A stretch of DNA of 64,000 bases from Lentzea sp. NBRC 102530 (GCF_030269365.1 NZ_BSTF01000013.1:1-64000), one strand, 5' to 3'; counted from the first letter of the stretch, positions 42,676 through 51,006 are shown. Notes: generated by a model not told the origin, from the sequence alone. Program-made: numbers and translations.

Positions 42676-43973
42676 AGCTCGCGATCCTCGTCGGCACGCT
42701 CGCCGAACTGGCCGGCGTCGGCCTCACCGCCACCGCGACGTGGTTGATCATGCGCGCCGCCGAGCATCCGCCGATGCAGGCGTTGACGGTGGCGATCGTC
42801 GCGGTCCGCACACTCGCCCTCGCCAAGGGCGCCCTGCGCTACCTCGAACGCCTGACCAGCCACAAGGCGGTGCTCAGCGAAGCCGTCGAACTGCGCGGCA
42901 AGGTCTACGACGACCTCGCGCGCCGCCGGCACGTCCCGTCCGGCACGGCGCTCACCCGCATCGTCACGAACGTCGACCAGCACCTCGACACCCGGCTCCG
43001 CACCACCCTGCCGTGGCTCACCGCGGCCCTGGCTGGTGCCGTCGTCGCGGTCGCGTCGGGCTTCTCGCTCCCGTTGATCGCCGGCCTGCTGATCAACCTG
43101 GCACTCCTGCCGTGGTTCGCCACCAGGAACCCGCGCGACCTGACCCCGTTGCGCGCCAGGCTGACCGACCAGACCACCGAACTCGTCCACAGCCGGGAAG
43201 AGCTGATCGCCTACGGCCTGTTCGACGCGAAGCTCGCCGCAGCAACGAAAACCGCGGAGGAACTCTCGCGCGGGGAACGCACCGGGGACCTCACCCCGCT
43301 GGCCGTCGCCGTCCAGTTCGCGGTCGCCGTCACGATGCTCGTCCAGCACGAACCGGCGTGGCTGATCATGGCCGCCGTCGCCACGTTCGAGATCACCGTC
43401 CCGCTCGCGGCACTCTCGAAGCCCAAGCCGGAACCCACCGACGAACCCGAGCCCTCGGCCACCCACCAGACCCCTGAACTGCGGGGACGTACCGCGATCG
43501 TCGGCCCGAGCGGCGCCGGCAAGACCACCCTGCTCAACGCGATCGCGCACGACCTGGAACCCAGCATGGGCGCGCTGGCCGACGCGCACGTCTTCCACAC
43601 CACGGTCCGCACCAACGTCCTGCTGGCCAAACCCGATGCCACGCAACAGGAACTCGACCGGGCCGCCGAGATCACCGAGCTGGACCTCGACTGGGACCGC
43701 GTCGTCGGCGAACGCGGCGAGGAGATCTCCGGCGGGCAGCGCCAGCGCCTGATCCTCACCAGGTCCGTCCTGGCCCGCCCCGAGGTCCTCCTGATGGACG
43801 AACCGACCGAAGGCTTGGACCCGCTCCAAGCAGACCGGGTCCTCGCGAAGGTTCTGGACGACCACGGCGGCACGGCCCTGGTCGTCACCCACCGGACCGA
43901 GCAGCTAGCCCTTTTCGATCACGTGCATCATCGGCGGCCGATCGGCGACGACGACGTCGGTCGAGTCGGGTAG
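42672..43973 (+). CDS. cydC: CydC-like ABC half-transporter with shortened ATPase core
   Basis: 433 residues against about 520-580. GTG 42672 overlaps cydD by 4 nt. The membrane part keeps ALAKGALRYLERLTSHKAVL and TRIVTNVDQHLDTRLRTTLP. The ATPase begins almost at Walker A (RGRTAIVGPSGAGKTT), without the usual leading strands. The Walker A to Q-loop section is about half length, and the Q-loop Gln is lost (ADAHVFHTTV for the usual QDxHVF). Signature ISGGQRQRL and Walker B LLMDEPTEGLD remain. The last 69 nt overlap gpgS in antisense. Confidence 0.77.
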   Translation: MKLAILVGTLAELAGVGLTATATWLIMRAAEHPPMQALTVAIVAVRTLALAKGALRYLERLTSHKAVLSEAVELRGKVYDDLARRRHVPSGTALTRIVTNVDQHLDTRLRTTLPWLTAALAGAVVAVASGFSLPLIAGLLINLALLPWFATRNPRDLTPLRARLTDQTTELVHSREELIAYGLFDAKLAAATKTAEELSRGERTGDLTPLAVAVQFAVAVTMLVQHEPAWLIMAAVATFEITVPLAALSKPKPEPTDEPEPSATHQTPELRGRTAIVGPSGAGKTTLLNAIAHDLEPSMGALADAHVFHTTVRTNVLLAKPDATQQELDRAAEITELDLDWDRVVGERGEEISGGQRQRLILTRSVLARPEVLLMDEPTEGLDPLQADRVLAKVLDDHGGTALVVTHRTEQLALFDHVHHRRPIGDDDVGRVG

Positions 43974-44816
43974 CCACTCGCCGCCGACCTGCACGAACTG
44001 CGTCAACGGACCGGATTCCGCAGCGACGCCGCAACGGGCCAGTGCCGTCCCCATGATCTGCGAGGACATCACGCCGAGCTGCAACAACGACCGGTTCCGG
44101 TGCTTGCGCACGCCCAGGTTCACCTGCGCCAGCGCCGCCAGCCCGTGCATCCGGTGCACGTCCAGCAGCAGCCCGATCTCCACCCCGTACCCGGCCGCGA
44201 ACGGCACGGACTCGAGGAAAGACCTCGTGGCCGCGTACTCACCGCCGAGCGGCTGCACCACCCCGGAGAGCTCCGGCCGCACCGTGTTCAGCAACGGCCG
44301 CGCCACCAGTTCCGTGACGCGCCCGCCCCCGGAGCTCTCCAGCCGCAACGGCCGCCGGTAGAACCCCTTCACCAGGTGCACGTCGGAGTCCAGCAGCAAC
44401 GGCCCGAGCAGCGCCGTCACGAACGCGGTCTCGGGGTCCACCAGGTCCGAGTCGAGGAAGACGACCAGGTCCCCGGACGTGGCGGCCAGCGACCGCCACA
44501 GCACCTCGCCCTTGCCGGGCAAGGGCTCGAGCCACGGCACGACGTCCTCGCGCAGCACCACCCGTGCCCCGGCCTCGGCGGCGACCTCGACCGTCCGGTC
44601 GGTGGACCCGGAGTCCATCACCACGAGCTCGTCGACGAGCGTTCCGAGCAGGGGCCTGACCACGGCGACGACGTCACCGACGGTCTCCTCCTCGTTCAAC
44701 GCGGGCAGCACCACGGACACCGTCCGCCCGCGCTTCAGCGCCACGAGCTCGTCGACGGTCCAGGACGGCTGCTGCCAGGTGTGCGTGGCGAACCAGGCTT
44801 CGACGGAGGGCAGCAT
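43905..44816 (-). CDS. gpgS: Glucosyl-3-phosphoglycerate synthase
   Basis: 303 residues. A GT-A fold enzyme of family GT81 that transfers glucose from UDP-glucose to 3-phosphoglycerate, the first step of glucosylglycerate and methylglucose lipopolysaccharide synthesis. Blocks: VSVVLPALNEEETVGDVVAV, VVMDSGSTDRTVEVA, the metal-binding DSD at 122-124 (VFLDSDLVDP), GFYRRPLRLESSGGGRVTEL and PLGGEYAATRSFLESVPFAA. It corresponds to Rv1208. Coupled by TGATG to the FolP-like remnant, as folP2-gpgS are adjacent in mycobacteria. Confidence 0.92.
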   Translation of the reverse strand: MLPSVEAWFATHTWQQPSWTVDELVALKRGRTVSVVLPALNEEETVGDVVAVVRPLLGTLVDELVVMDSGSTDRTVEVAAEAGARVVLREDVVPWLEPLPGKGEVLWRSLAATSGDLVVFLDSDLVDPETAFVTALLGPLLLDSDVHLVKGFYRRPLRLESSGGGRVTELVARPLLNTVRPELSGVVQPLGGEYAATRSFLESVPFAAGYGVEIGLLLDVHRMHGLAALAQVNLGVRKHRNRSLLQLGVMSSQIMGTALARCGVAAESGPLTQFVQVGGEWLPDSTDVVVADRPPMMHVIEKG

Positions 44817-45154
44817 CAGGCGAGCGCCCTCATCGCACGTGCCGGCGGACGGGTCCCGGCCACACTCGCCACCATCTCCACGACCTTCCTCGCCTGCCGC
44901 ACGTCGGACGCGCGAACGGCCCGTGCGCCGGACAGCGCGGCTTTCGTGGCGGCCGCCAGCGTGAAGTCCTCGTCCCCTGGAGGGATCGTCACCACGTCCA
45001 ACGTTTCGGTGAGCGACGGCAATTCCAGTTCGCCGTCGAACTCGACGACGTCGGCGCCGTCGGCGACCACCTGAGCCAACGCGTCCGCGCTGGTCAGATG
45101 CGCAACGACCAGGACCCGGTCTTTTGGCAGCTCAGTGACGCGGAATCGGTTCAC
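44816..45154 (-). CDS. Short FolP2-like protein (dihydropteroate synthase C-terminal remnant)
   Basis: 112 residues from GTG 45154 with GGGTGG upstream. The end KAALSGARAVRASDVRQARK and VVEMVASVAGTRPPARAMRA follows the end of FolP2-type dihydropteroate synthases as I recall (GARVFRAHDVRQTRQVLEMV, RPP.R...LA). The front half (VLVVAHLTSADALAQVVADG) matches no barrel strands that I know. The pterin-diphosphate and PABA loops of a real synthase (about 280-320 residues) are missing. It keeps the folP2 position upstream of gpgS and stays translationally coupled to it. Probably not an enzyme. Confidence 0.68.
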   Translation of the reverse strand: MNRFRVTELPKDRVLVVAHLTSADALAQVVADGADVVEFDGELELPSLTETLDVVTIPPGDEDFTLAAATKAALSGARAVRASDVRQARKVVEMVASVAGTRPPARAMRALA

Positions 45155-45205
45155 GCCACCCAGCGTAAACACCACCGCGCGAGGTGAGCTGGCTCACACG
45201 GTCTT

Positions 45206-45243
45206 GCTACCCACGAGTAGCCGCCTGGTTTACTCCGCAGTAA
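45206..45243. promoter_or_regulatory. Two tandem inverted repeats before the secreted hydrolase
   Basis: CTACC-CACG-AGTAG (45207-45220, one arm mismatch) and TTACT-CCGC-AGTAA (45230-45243, perfect) lie 23 bp apart, about two helix turns. They resemble paired TetR-type operators and sit between divergent genes. Confidence 0.4.
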
Positions 45244-45283
45244 CAACCCTGTGTGATCTACGTCATGGTCAAGGAGGACCAGC

Positions 45284-46780
45284 GTGCGACGATCACTTGT
45301 TTTGGTCCTGGTACTCCTCACAACCCTGCTCGGTGCTCCGGTCGCCGCAACGGCCGCTCCCGGACACCAGATCACCTACCGCTCGATCCCCGGCGTCGGC
45401 GGCACCGTCCTGAAGGCGCTCGTCGTCGAACCGACCGGTCAGGGCGGTGGCCCGTTCCCGCTGCTCGTCATGCCGTCCAGCTGGGCGGTCCCCAACATCG
45501 AGTACGTCGGCGCGGCCGCGAAGCTCGCCAAGCAGTCCGGCTACGTCGTCGTGAGCTACACCAGCCGCGGCTTCTGGGACTCGGGCGGCACGATCGACGT
45601 CGCGGGTCCCGAGACGGTCGGCGACGTCAGCAAAGTCATCGACTGGGCCATCGCCAACGCGCACGCCGACGGCACCAAGGTCGGCGCGGCCGGCATCTCG
45701 TACGGCGCGGGCCAGTCCCTGCTGGCCGCGGCGACCGACAGGCGCATCAAGGCCGCGGCCGCGCTGAGCACGTGGACGGACCTGGCCCGGTCCCTCTACC
45801 CGAACAACACCGTGAACAAGCAGGCCGTCGAGGTCCTGCTGGCGGCCGGCAAGGCCACCGGACGTCCCGGTCCCGTCCTGCGGGAAGCCGAGGACGCGTA
45901 CCGCGACGGCCGGTTCTGGGAGGTCGTCCCGATCTCCGCCGAACGCTCGGCGGCCGACCGGATCGCGCAGATCAACGCCAACGGCACCGCCGTGATGCTC
46001 GGCAACGCCTGGAACGACGGCATCTTCGCGCCGGGCCAGATCGCCGACTTCTACGGCGGGCTGACCGGACCGAAGCGGCTCATGCTCTCGCCGGGCGACC
46101 ACGCCACCGCCGAACTCTTCGGCGCGGCAGGCCTCCCGAACGAGATCTGGGAGTCCGTCGGCCGCTGGTTCGACCGGTACGTCAAGGGCGTCGCGAACGG
46201 CATCGACGCCGAACAGCCCGTCCAGCTCAAGCCCAACAACGGCGGCGCCTGGAGGACGTTCGGCGCCTGGCCAGACTCGAACCGGGAGACCCTCCAGCTC
46301 GACGCCAGGCGCATCACCGCGGGCTGGGGCACGGTCGCCGACAGCGGCACGATCCTGCTCTCCGGTGCCCTGCAAGGGTTCCTGAACATCCCGACGGGCG
46401 TCTCCCTGCCGTTCGTCGACCGGAACGTGGCCGGTGTCTGGAACGGCCCGCACTACTCCCGCACCACCACCCTGGCGGGCACGCCCCGCCTCACCCTGAC
46501 GGTCACCCCGAGCGCCGAGACCACGACCCTCTTCGCGTACCTGTACGAGGTGGGCCCGCTGGGCCTCGGTGCCCTGATCACGCACAAGCCGATCAAGGTC
46601 ACCGGCGCGGGCCGCACCCAGACCCTCGCCGTCGACCTGGAGCCGACGGTGTGGAACGTCGACGCGGGCAACCGCCTCGCACTGGTGATCGACACGGTCG
46701 ACCCGCGTTATCTGACGGAATCAACTCGCGGCTCAACCGTCACCTTCGGACCGTCGAGCCTCACGGTTCCGAAGGCGTAA
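45284..46780 (+). CDS. Secreted alpha/beta hydrolase (CocE/NonD or X-Pro dipeptidyl-peptidase type)
   Basis: 498 residues from GTG 45284 with AAGGAGG. The signal peptide RRSLVLVLVLLTTLLGAPVA is cut near ATAAPG. An alpha/beta hydrolase domain has nucleophile Ser139 in GISYGAG; an Asp in GNAWNDGIF and a His in SPGDHAT complete the triad. A C-terminal beta-sandwich with LFAYLYEVGPLGLGALITHK and VDAGNRLALVIDT is the jelly-roll of X-Pro dipeptidyl-peptidases and CocE-type esterases. It may cleave peptides or esters outside the cell. Tandem operators precede it. Confidence 0.82.
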   Translation: MRRSLVLVLVLLTTLLGAPVAATAAPGHQITYRSIPGVGGTVLKALVVEPTGQGGGPFPLLVMPSSWAVPNIEYVGAAAKLAKQSGYVVVSYTSRGFWDSGGTIDVAGPETVGDVSKVIDWAIANAHADGTKVGAAGISYGAGQSLLAAATDRRIKAAAALSTWTDLARSLYPNNTVNKQAVEVLLAAGKATGRPGPVLREAEDAYRDGRFWEVVPISAERSAADRIAQINANGTAVMLGNAWNDGIFAPGQIADFYGGLTGPKRLMLSPGDHATAELFGAAGLPNEIWESVGRWFDRYVKGVANGIDAEQPVQLKPNNGGAWRTFGAWPDSNRETLQLDARRITAGWGTVADSGTILLSGALQGFLNIPTGVSLPFVDRNVAGVWNGPHYSRTTTLAGTPRLTLTVTPSAETTTLFAYLYEVGPLGLGALITHKPIKVTGAGRTQTLAVDLEPTVWNVDAGNRLALVIDTVDPRYLTESTRGSTVTFGPSSLTVPKA

Positions 46781-46790
46781 GAATGTCCGG

Positions 46791-47843
46791 GTGGACCTCA
46801 CCCGGCAACAGGTGCTCCTCCACCGGATCCATCAGCACGAACTGGACCGGCGGACCAGCGACGCGGACGAGCTGGCGGTGTTCTCCCTGGGCGTCCAGGA
46901 CAACACCGCCGGCTCGGCCCTGCTGAGCCTCGCCGCCAGGCTGAAAGCACCTGCTACAGACGACTTCACCGTCACCTGGTCCGTCCGCGGCGCCCCGCAC
47001 CTGCACCGGGCGGGCGAGCTGAAAGCGTTCTCCCGAGCCCTCTGGCCGTGGAGCGACGCCGACGCGAGGGCCAGAGCCGCCCGCCCGAAGACCGACGACA
47101 TGCTCGCCGCGCTGCGCCACATCGCCACCGCGATGCGCTCGATCGTCACCAAGCCGATGACCAAGGGCGACGTCAGCAAGGCCCTGACCCCGCTGGCACC
47201 ACAACAGACCGTCGAACCCTGCCGGAGCTGCGGCACCGAGCACGTGAGCGACCCGATCTTCCGCCTGGGCGCCCTCCCGGCAGGCCTGCGCATCATCCCG
47301 GAGGAGAAGACCGTCACGTTCGAACGGATCCACGGCTGGCCGGGCGTCCCCCGCAAGACCGCGGGCTTCGACGAACTGGTCCACCGCTACCTGACGCTGC
47401 ACGGCCCGGCCGGACCGTCCGAAGTGGCCGGTTACTTCGGCACCACGGTCCGCGAGCTGAAGAAGCGCTGGCCCAAGGAGGGCCTGGTCGAGGTGAAGGT
47501 CGACGGCGTCACGGCCTGGCTCCCGGAAGACGTCGAGATCGCCGACGCCGAACCGCCGGACGTCCGCCTGCTCCCGCCCACCGACCCGTACCTGCAGGCC
47601 CGCGACCGGGACCTGCTCCTCCCGGACAAGGCCGCGCAGAAGGACGTCTTCCGCATCCTGGGTCGCCGGGGCGCCATCCTGGTCGACGGCGAGATCGCGG
47701 GCTCCTGGCAGGGCAAGGTCGTCTCGGGCAAGCGCTACGAGGTCACCGCGACCCCGTACCGCCCGCTCCCCGACCTCCTGCCGGAAGTCGAACTCCTGGC
47801 CCAGGCCAAGGGCCTAGACGACGCAAGCGTCAAGAGCAACTGA
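46791..47843 (+). CDS. Winged-helix DNA-binding protein (HTH_42/AlkZ-like)
   Basis: 350 residues from GTG 46791, 10 nt after the hydrolase. It follows the winged-helix DNA-binding (PF06224) plan: VLLHRIHQHELDRRTSDADE, AVFSLGVQDNTAGSALLSLA, WSVRGAPHLHRAGELKAFSR and PPTDPYLQARDRDLLLPDKA near the end. Some members (AlkZ) are DNA glycosylases for crosslinks. The AlkZ catalytic QxQ motif is not seen: the equivalent region reads LGVQDNTAG. So a glycosylase function is uncertain. The end overlaps the LOG gene by 30 nt, convergent. Confidence 0.8.
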   Translation: MDLTRQQVLLHRIHQHELDRRTSDADELAVFSLGVQDNTAGSALLSLAARLKAPATDDFTVTWSVRGAPHLHRAGELKAFSRALWPWSDADARARAARPKTDDMLAALRHIATAMRSIVTKPMTKGDVSKALTPLAPQQTVEPCRSCGTEHVSDPIFRLGALPAGLRIIPEEKTVTFERIHGWPGVPRKTAGFDELVHRYLTLHGPAGPSEVAGYFGTTVRELKKRWPKEGLVEVKVDGVTAWLPEDVEIADAEPPDVRLLPPTDPYLQARDRDLLLPDKAAQKDVFRILGRRGAILVDGEIAGSWQGKVVSGKRYEVTATPYRPLPDLLPEVELLAQAKGLDDASVKSN

Positions 47844-48347
47844 CACGTCGTCCGTGACGACCAGTGAATTCAACGCCGCGTGCGACACGAAACCCTTGTC
47901 CCGCAACTCGGTCAACCACTCCACCAGCCCCTTGTAGTGGTTGTCGACGTCCAGCAGCACCACGGGCTTGCGGTGCATGCCCAGCACCCCGGCCGTCCAC
48001 ACCTCGAAGAACTCCTCGGCGGTACCGATGCCGCCGGGCAGGGTGAGGAACGCGTCCGCCTTGTCGTCCATCATCTTCTTGCGCTCGCGCATCGTGTCGA
48101 CGACGTGCAGCTCGGTCGACTCGCGGTCCGCGATCTCCCGCGTGGCCAGCCCCTTCGGGATCACGCCGTAGGTGTGCGCGCCACCGGCGCGGGCCTCCCG
48201 GGCCACGGCACCCATCATCGACGTCTGCCCGCCACCCCACACGAGGTGCCACCCGCGGGCGGCGATCTGACGCCCCACCTCGGCAGCCAGCTCGACATAA
48301 CTCCGGGGAACGGTCGCGAGGCTTCCGCAATAAACAGCTACGTACAT
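47814..48347 (-). CDS. LOG-family (TIGR00730) Rossmann-fold protein, first copy
   Basis: 177 residues from ATG 48347. MYVAVYCGSL, LVWGGGQTSMMGAVAREARA and the diagnostic LPGGIGTAEEFFEVWTAGVL place it among LOG proteins: cytokinin riboside 5'-monophosphate phosphoribohydrolases in plants and bacteria, with PGGxGTxxE as the catalytic signature. The MRERKKMM segment is also typical. A second, more distant LOG gene is next to it. Confidence 0.87.
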   Translation of the reverse strand: MYVAVYCGSLATVPRSYVELAAEVGRQIAARGWHLVWGGGQTSMMGAVAREARAGGAHTYGVIPKGLATREIADRESTELHVVDTMRERKKMMDDKADAFLTLPGGIGTAEEFFEVWTAGVLGMHRKPVVLLDVDNHYKGLVEWLTELRDKGFVSHAALNSLVVTDDVSVALDACVV

Positions 48348-48436
48348 CAGTCTGAAGTCCACTCCTGACGAGGAAGGCCGCACACTATCGCCCGCGCCAC
48401 CGCCGAAGCCACGCGAATCACGGGCCGGGACCGGGC

Positions 48437-48481
48437 GCGCCCCGTCACGGCCGCGCGCAGCACGAGGCCGTGACGGGGCGC
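48437..48481 (-). terminator. Terminator of the second LOG gene
   Basis: A perfect 16-bp stem (48437-48452 with 48466-48481; GCGCCCCGTCACGGCC arm) with a 13-nt loop, 30 nt past the stop at 48511. Confidence 0.75.
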
Positions 48482-48518
48482 GGGGCCGGCGTCAGTGCGC
48501 GGGGCCGGCGTCAGTGCG
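48481..48518. repeat. Two tandem copies of a 19-bp unit at the LOG gene end
   Basis: CGGGGCCGGCGTCAGTGCG is repeated exactly at 48481-48499 and 48500-48518. The second copy contains the LOG stop codon, the first only its trailer. It is probably slippage or a small duplication. Confidence 0.85.
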
Positions 48519-49290
48519 CGTCGCCCCAAGCCTTGTGCGCGTCCTTGACCACCCGAACCGCGTCGTCGATGTCGTCGGTCAGGTGCAGCAGGGCGAGGTC
48601 CTTCTCCCCGACCTTCCCACCCTCCAGCACCGAGTTCTGGATCCAGTCGTACAGCCCCTGCCAGTACGAGGTCCCGAACAGCACCACCGGGAACTTCGTC
48701 ACCTTCTTGGTCTGCACCAACGTCAACGCCTCGAACAGCTCGTCGAGCGTCCCGAACCCACCCGGCAGGCAGATGAACGCCTGCGAGTACTTGATGAACA
48801 TCGTCTTCCGCACGAAGAAGTACCGGAAGTTCACCCCGAGATCGACCCAGGGGTTCAGCCCCTGCTCGAAAGGCAGCTCGATCCCCAACCCGATCGAGAA
48901 CCCGCCGGCCTCCGAGCACCCGCGGTTGACGGCCTCCATGGCCCCAGGGCCACCACCGGTGATCGCGGCGAACCCGGCCTCGGCCAGAGCCGCTCCGAGG
49001 TCGCGCCCGATCTGGTACTCGGGGTGGTCGCGCCCGGTCCGGGCCGATCCGAACACGGTCACCGCGGAGGGCACCTCGGCCAGCGCGCCGAAGCCCTCCA
49101 CGAACTCGGCCTGGATCCGCAGCACCCGCCACGGGTCGGTGTGCACCCAGTCCGAGGGGCCGCGGGAGTCGAGCAGCCGCTGGTCGGTGGTGGTGAGCTC
49201 GTCCTTGCGGTCACGCCGCAGCACGACCGGTCCGCGCTGCTTCTCGGTGGGGCGCTCGTCGACGGCGCCGTTCTTCTTCTCCTCGTTCAT
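48511..49290 (-). CDS. LOG-family (TIGR00730) Rossmann-fold protein, second copy
   Basis: 259 residues from ATG 49290 (GTG 49293 just before it). A long charged N-terminus (RGPVVLRRDRKDELTTTDQR) precedes the core: VTVFGSARTGRDHPEYQIGR, ITGGGPGAMEAVNRGCSEAG and CLPGGFGTLDELFEALTLVQ. This is the longer LOG type beside dapE, as with Rv1205 and Rv1202 in M. tuberculosis. It lies 17 nt after the dapE stop in the same direction, so likely one operon. The substrate may be a nucleotide 5'-monophosphate. Confidence 0.87.
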   Translation of the reverse strand: MNEEKKNGAVDERPTEKQRGPVVLRRDRKDELTTTDQRLLDSRGPSDWVHTDPWRVLRIQAEFVEGFGALAEVPSAVTVFGSARTGRDHPEYQIGRDLGAALAEAGFAAITGGGPGAMEAVNRGCSEAGGFSIGLGIELPFEQGLNPWVDLGVNFRYFFVRKTMFIKYSQAFICLPGGFGTLDELFEALTLVQTKKVTKFPVVLFGTSYWQGLYDWIQNSVLEGGKVGEKDLALLHLTDDIDDAVRVVKDAHKAWGDAH

Positions 49291-49307
49291 CACTGAGATG
49301 CTAGTGA

Positions 49308-50384
49308 TCAGCTCAGCAGAAATCGCTTAAGCACGTCGAAACAACCGGTGATCTGCTGGACCGGCACGTGCTCCTCCTGGGTGTGCGCGAGCGTCGGGTC
49401 GCCGGGGCCGAAGTTCACGGCCGGCATCCCCAGCGCGGCGAACCGCGCCACGTCGGTCCACCCCAGCTTGGCCACCGGGTCACCACCGGCGGCGGCGACC
49501 AGCTCGGCGGCGGCCGGCGACTCCAGGCCGGGCAGCGCACCACCGGCGAAGTCCGTGACCACCACGTCGAAGCCTTCGAACACCTCGCGCAGGTGTGCCT
49601 CGGCATCGGCGACAGACCTGTCCGGCGCGAAGCGGTGGTTCACGGTCAGCACGGCCGAGTCCGGCACGACGTTGCCCGCGACACCGCCGACGATCTTCAC
49701 GGCCTGCAGGCCCTCGTGGTACTGGCAGCCGTCGATCAACGGCTGACGCGGCACGTACGACTCCAGCCGCCGCAACGCCTCGCCCAGACCGTGGATGGCG
49801 TTGGAGCCCATCCACGCCCGCGCCGTGTGCGCACGCTTGCCCGAGGTGCTGATCTCGATCCGCATCGTGCCCTGGCACCCGGCCTCGACCACGCCGTTCG
49901 ACGGCTCGCACACGATCGCGAGGTCGCCCAGCAGCCACTCCGGCAGGTCGCGCTGGATGCGGGTGAGGCCGTTGCGCTCGGCCTCGATCTCCTCGCAGTC
50001 GTAGAACACGAACGTGAGGTCGTACGAAGCGTCAGCGCTCAACGCGGCCAGGGCGAGCATGACCGCGTCGCCGCCCTTCATGTCCACGGTGCCGCAGCCG
50101 TGCAGGACGTCGCCCTCGCGGCGGCTCGGGAAGTTCTGGTTGATCGGCACGGTGTCGAGGTGCCCGGCGAGGACGACGCGGCGGTCGCGACCCAGCGAGG
50201 TCCGCGCCAGCACGGCGTTGCCCGATCGGGTGATCTCCAGGTGGGGCGCGTGCGCGAGCAGCGAGCGTTCGACGAGGTCCGCGATCTCCGCCTCCTCCCC
50301 GGACACGCTGCGCACATCCACGAGCGCGGTCGTCAGGTCGATCGGGTCGGCGAGGAGGTCAAGGGTGTCGGACACGCGGTTCAC
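49308..50384 (-). CDS. dapE: Succinyl-diaminopimelate desuccinylase
   Basis: 358 residues from GTG 50384. An M20 metallohydrolase that frees LL-diaminopimelate for lysine and peptidoglycan. Metal ligands: His75 with Asp77 (LAGHLDTVP), Asp101 (GTVDMKGG), Glu131/132 (FYDCEEIEAE), a later Glu (IVCEPSNG), and the C-terminal His in AHTQEEHV. The dimer lid domain has KRAHTARAWMGSNAIHGLGE. The other dap genes (dapD, dapC) are nearby on other operons. Confidence 0.92.
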   Translation of the reverse strand: MNRVSDTLDLLADPIDLTTALVDVRSVSGEEAEIADLVERSLLAHAPHLEITRSGNAVLARTSLGRDRRVVLAGHLDTVPINQNFPSRREGDVLHGCGTVDMKGGDAVMLALAALSADASYDLTFVFYDCEEIEAERNGLTRIQRDLPEWLLGDLAIVCEPSNGVVEAGCQGTMRIEISTSGKRAHTARAWMGSNAIHGLGEALRRLESYVPRQPLIDGCQYHEGLQAVKIVGGVAGNVVPDSAVLTVNHRFAPDRSVADAEAHLREVFEGFDVVVTDFAGGALPGLESPAAAELVAAAGGDPVAKLGWTDVARFAALGMPAVNFGPGDPTLAHTQEEHVPVQQITGCFDVLKRFLLS

Positions 50385-50435
50385 CCTACTCAGCGCGCTT
50401 GGGCGCTGGGCCGTTCAGCCGATACGGTGCGCTGC

Positions 50436-50849
50436 GTGATCAAGCGCACACTCCTGGTCATCTCCCTGCTGCTGACCGCGACCGGCTGCGGTGAGGCCCC
50501 CGCCGCGTGCGGCCGGCAGTGCGGCGAGATCCGGACGCTGTTCACCGCGCCCTGCGGTTCGCAGCACAGCTTCACGCCCGCGGACTGCGCCGGGTGGGTC
50601 GAGGACGTCAGCTCGATGACCCGCCGGCTCGACACGTCGTTGCAGGGCAAGCACGTCCGGGAGGACGTCAGCGAGGTGCTGCCGCGGCTCATGACCGCGG
50701 TCGGCGACTTCGAGGCGCACCGGTGCGGCGAGGTGCGCGTCGACAACGTCTCCAGCACCGACGCCCGCCAGTCCAAGTGCAACGAGGCCCTCATCGCCAC
50801 CCGCGGCGACCTGGGTTCGCTCTACTTCAGCGCGGACGTCCCCGACTGA
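50436..50849 (+). CDS. Small cysteine-rich lipoprotein
   Basis: 137 residues from GTG 50436. The signal VIKRTLLVISLLLTATGC ends in a lipobox Cys18. The mature part has six more cysteines (ACGRQCGE, TAPCGS, DCAGW, HRCGE, SKCNE), probably three disulphides, and predicted helices (VEDVSSMTRRLDTSLQGKHV, EDVSEVLPRLMTAVGDFEAH). Family not recognised. It is divergent from dapE across 51 bp. Confidence 0.7.
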   Translation: MIKRTLLVISLLLTATGCGEAPAACGRQCGEIRTLFTAPCGSQHSFTPADCAGWVEDVSSMTRRLDTSLQGKHVREDVSEVLPRLMTAVGDFEAHRCGEVRVDNVSSTDARQSKCNEALIATRGDLGSLYFSADVPD

Positions 50850-51006
50850 CCCCGGTACCGCTGCCGGCTCTCCACCCGTGGCCGTGACGGGAGGACACCC
50901 TCGTCCCTCAGCTGCGGCAACGGTTCCGGCACAGGGGCTGCGAGGGCACGTCGCACTTCCCCGCCGGACGGTCGCGGGCGGGGCGCTCGGACTAAGCTCG
51001 GTAGCC

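Noticed and set aside
39573..43973. Frameshift or pseudogene explanation for the short cyd genes
   Set aside because: No continuation of the missing parts was found in other frames, and each gene remains open with coupled starts. The losses are in-frame deletions, although decay of function is still possible.
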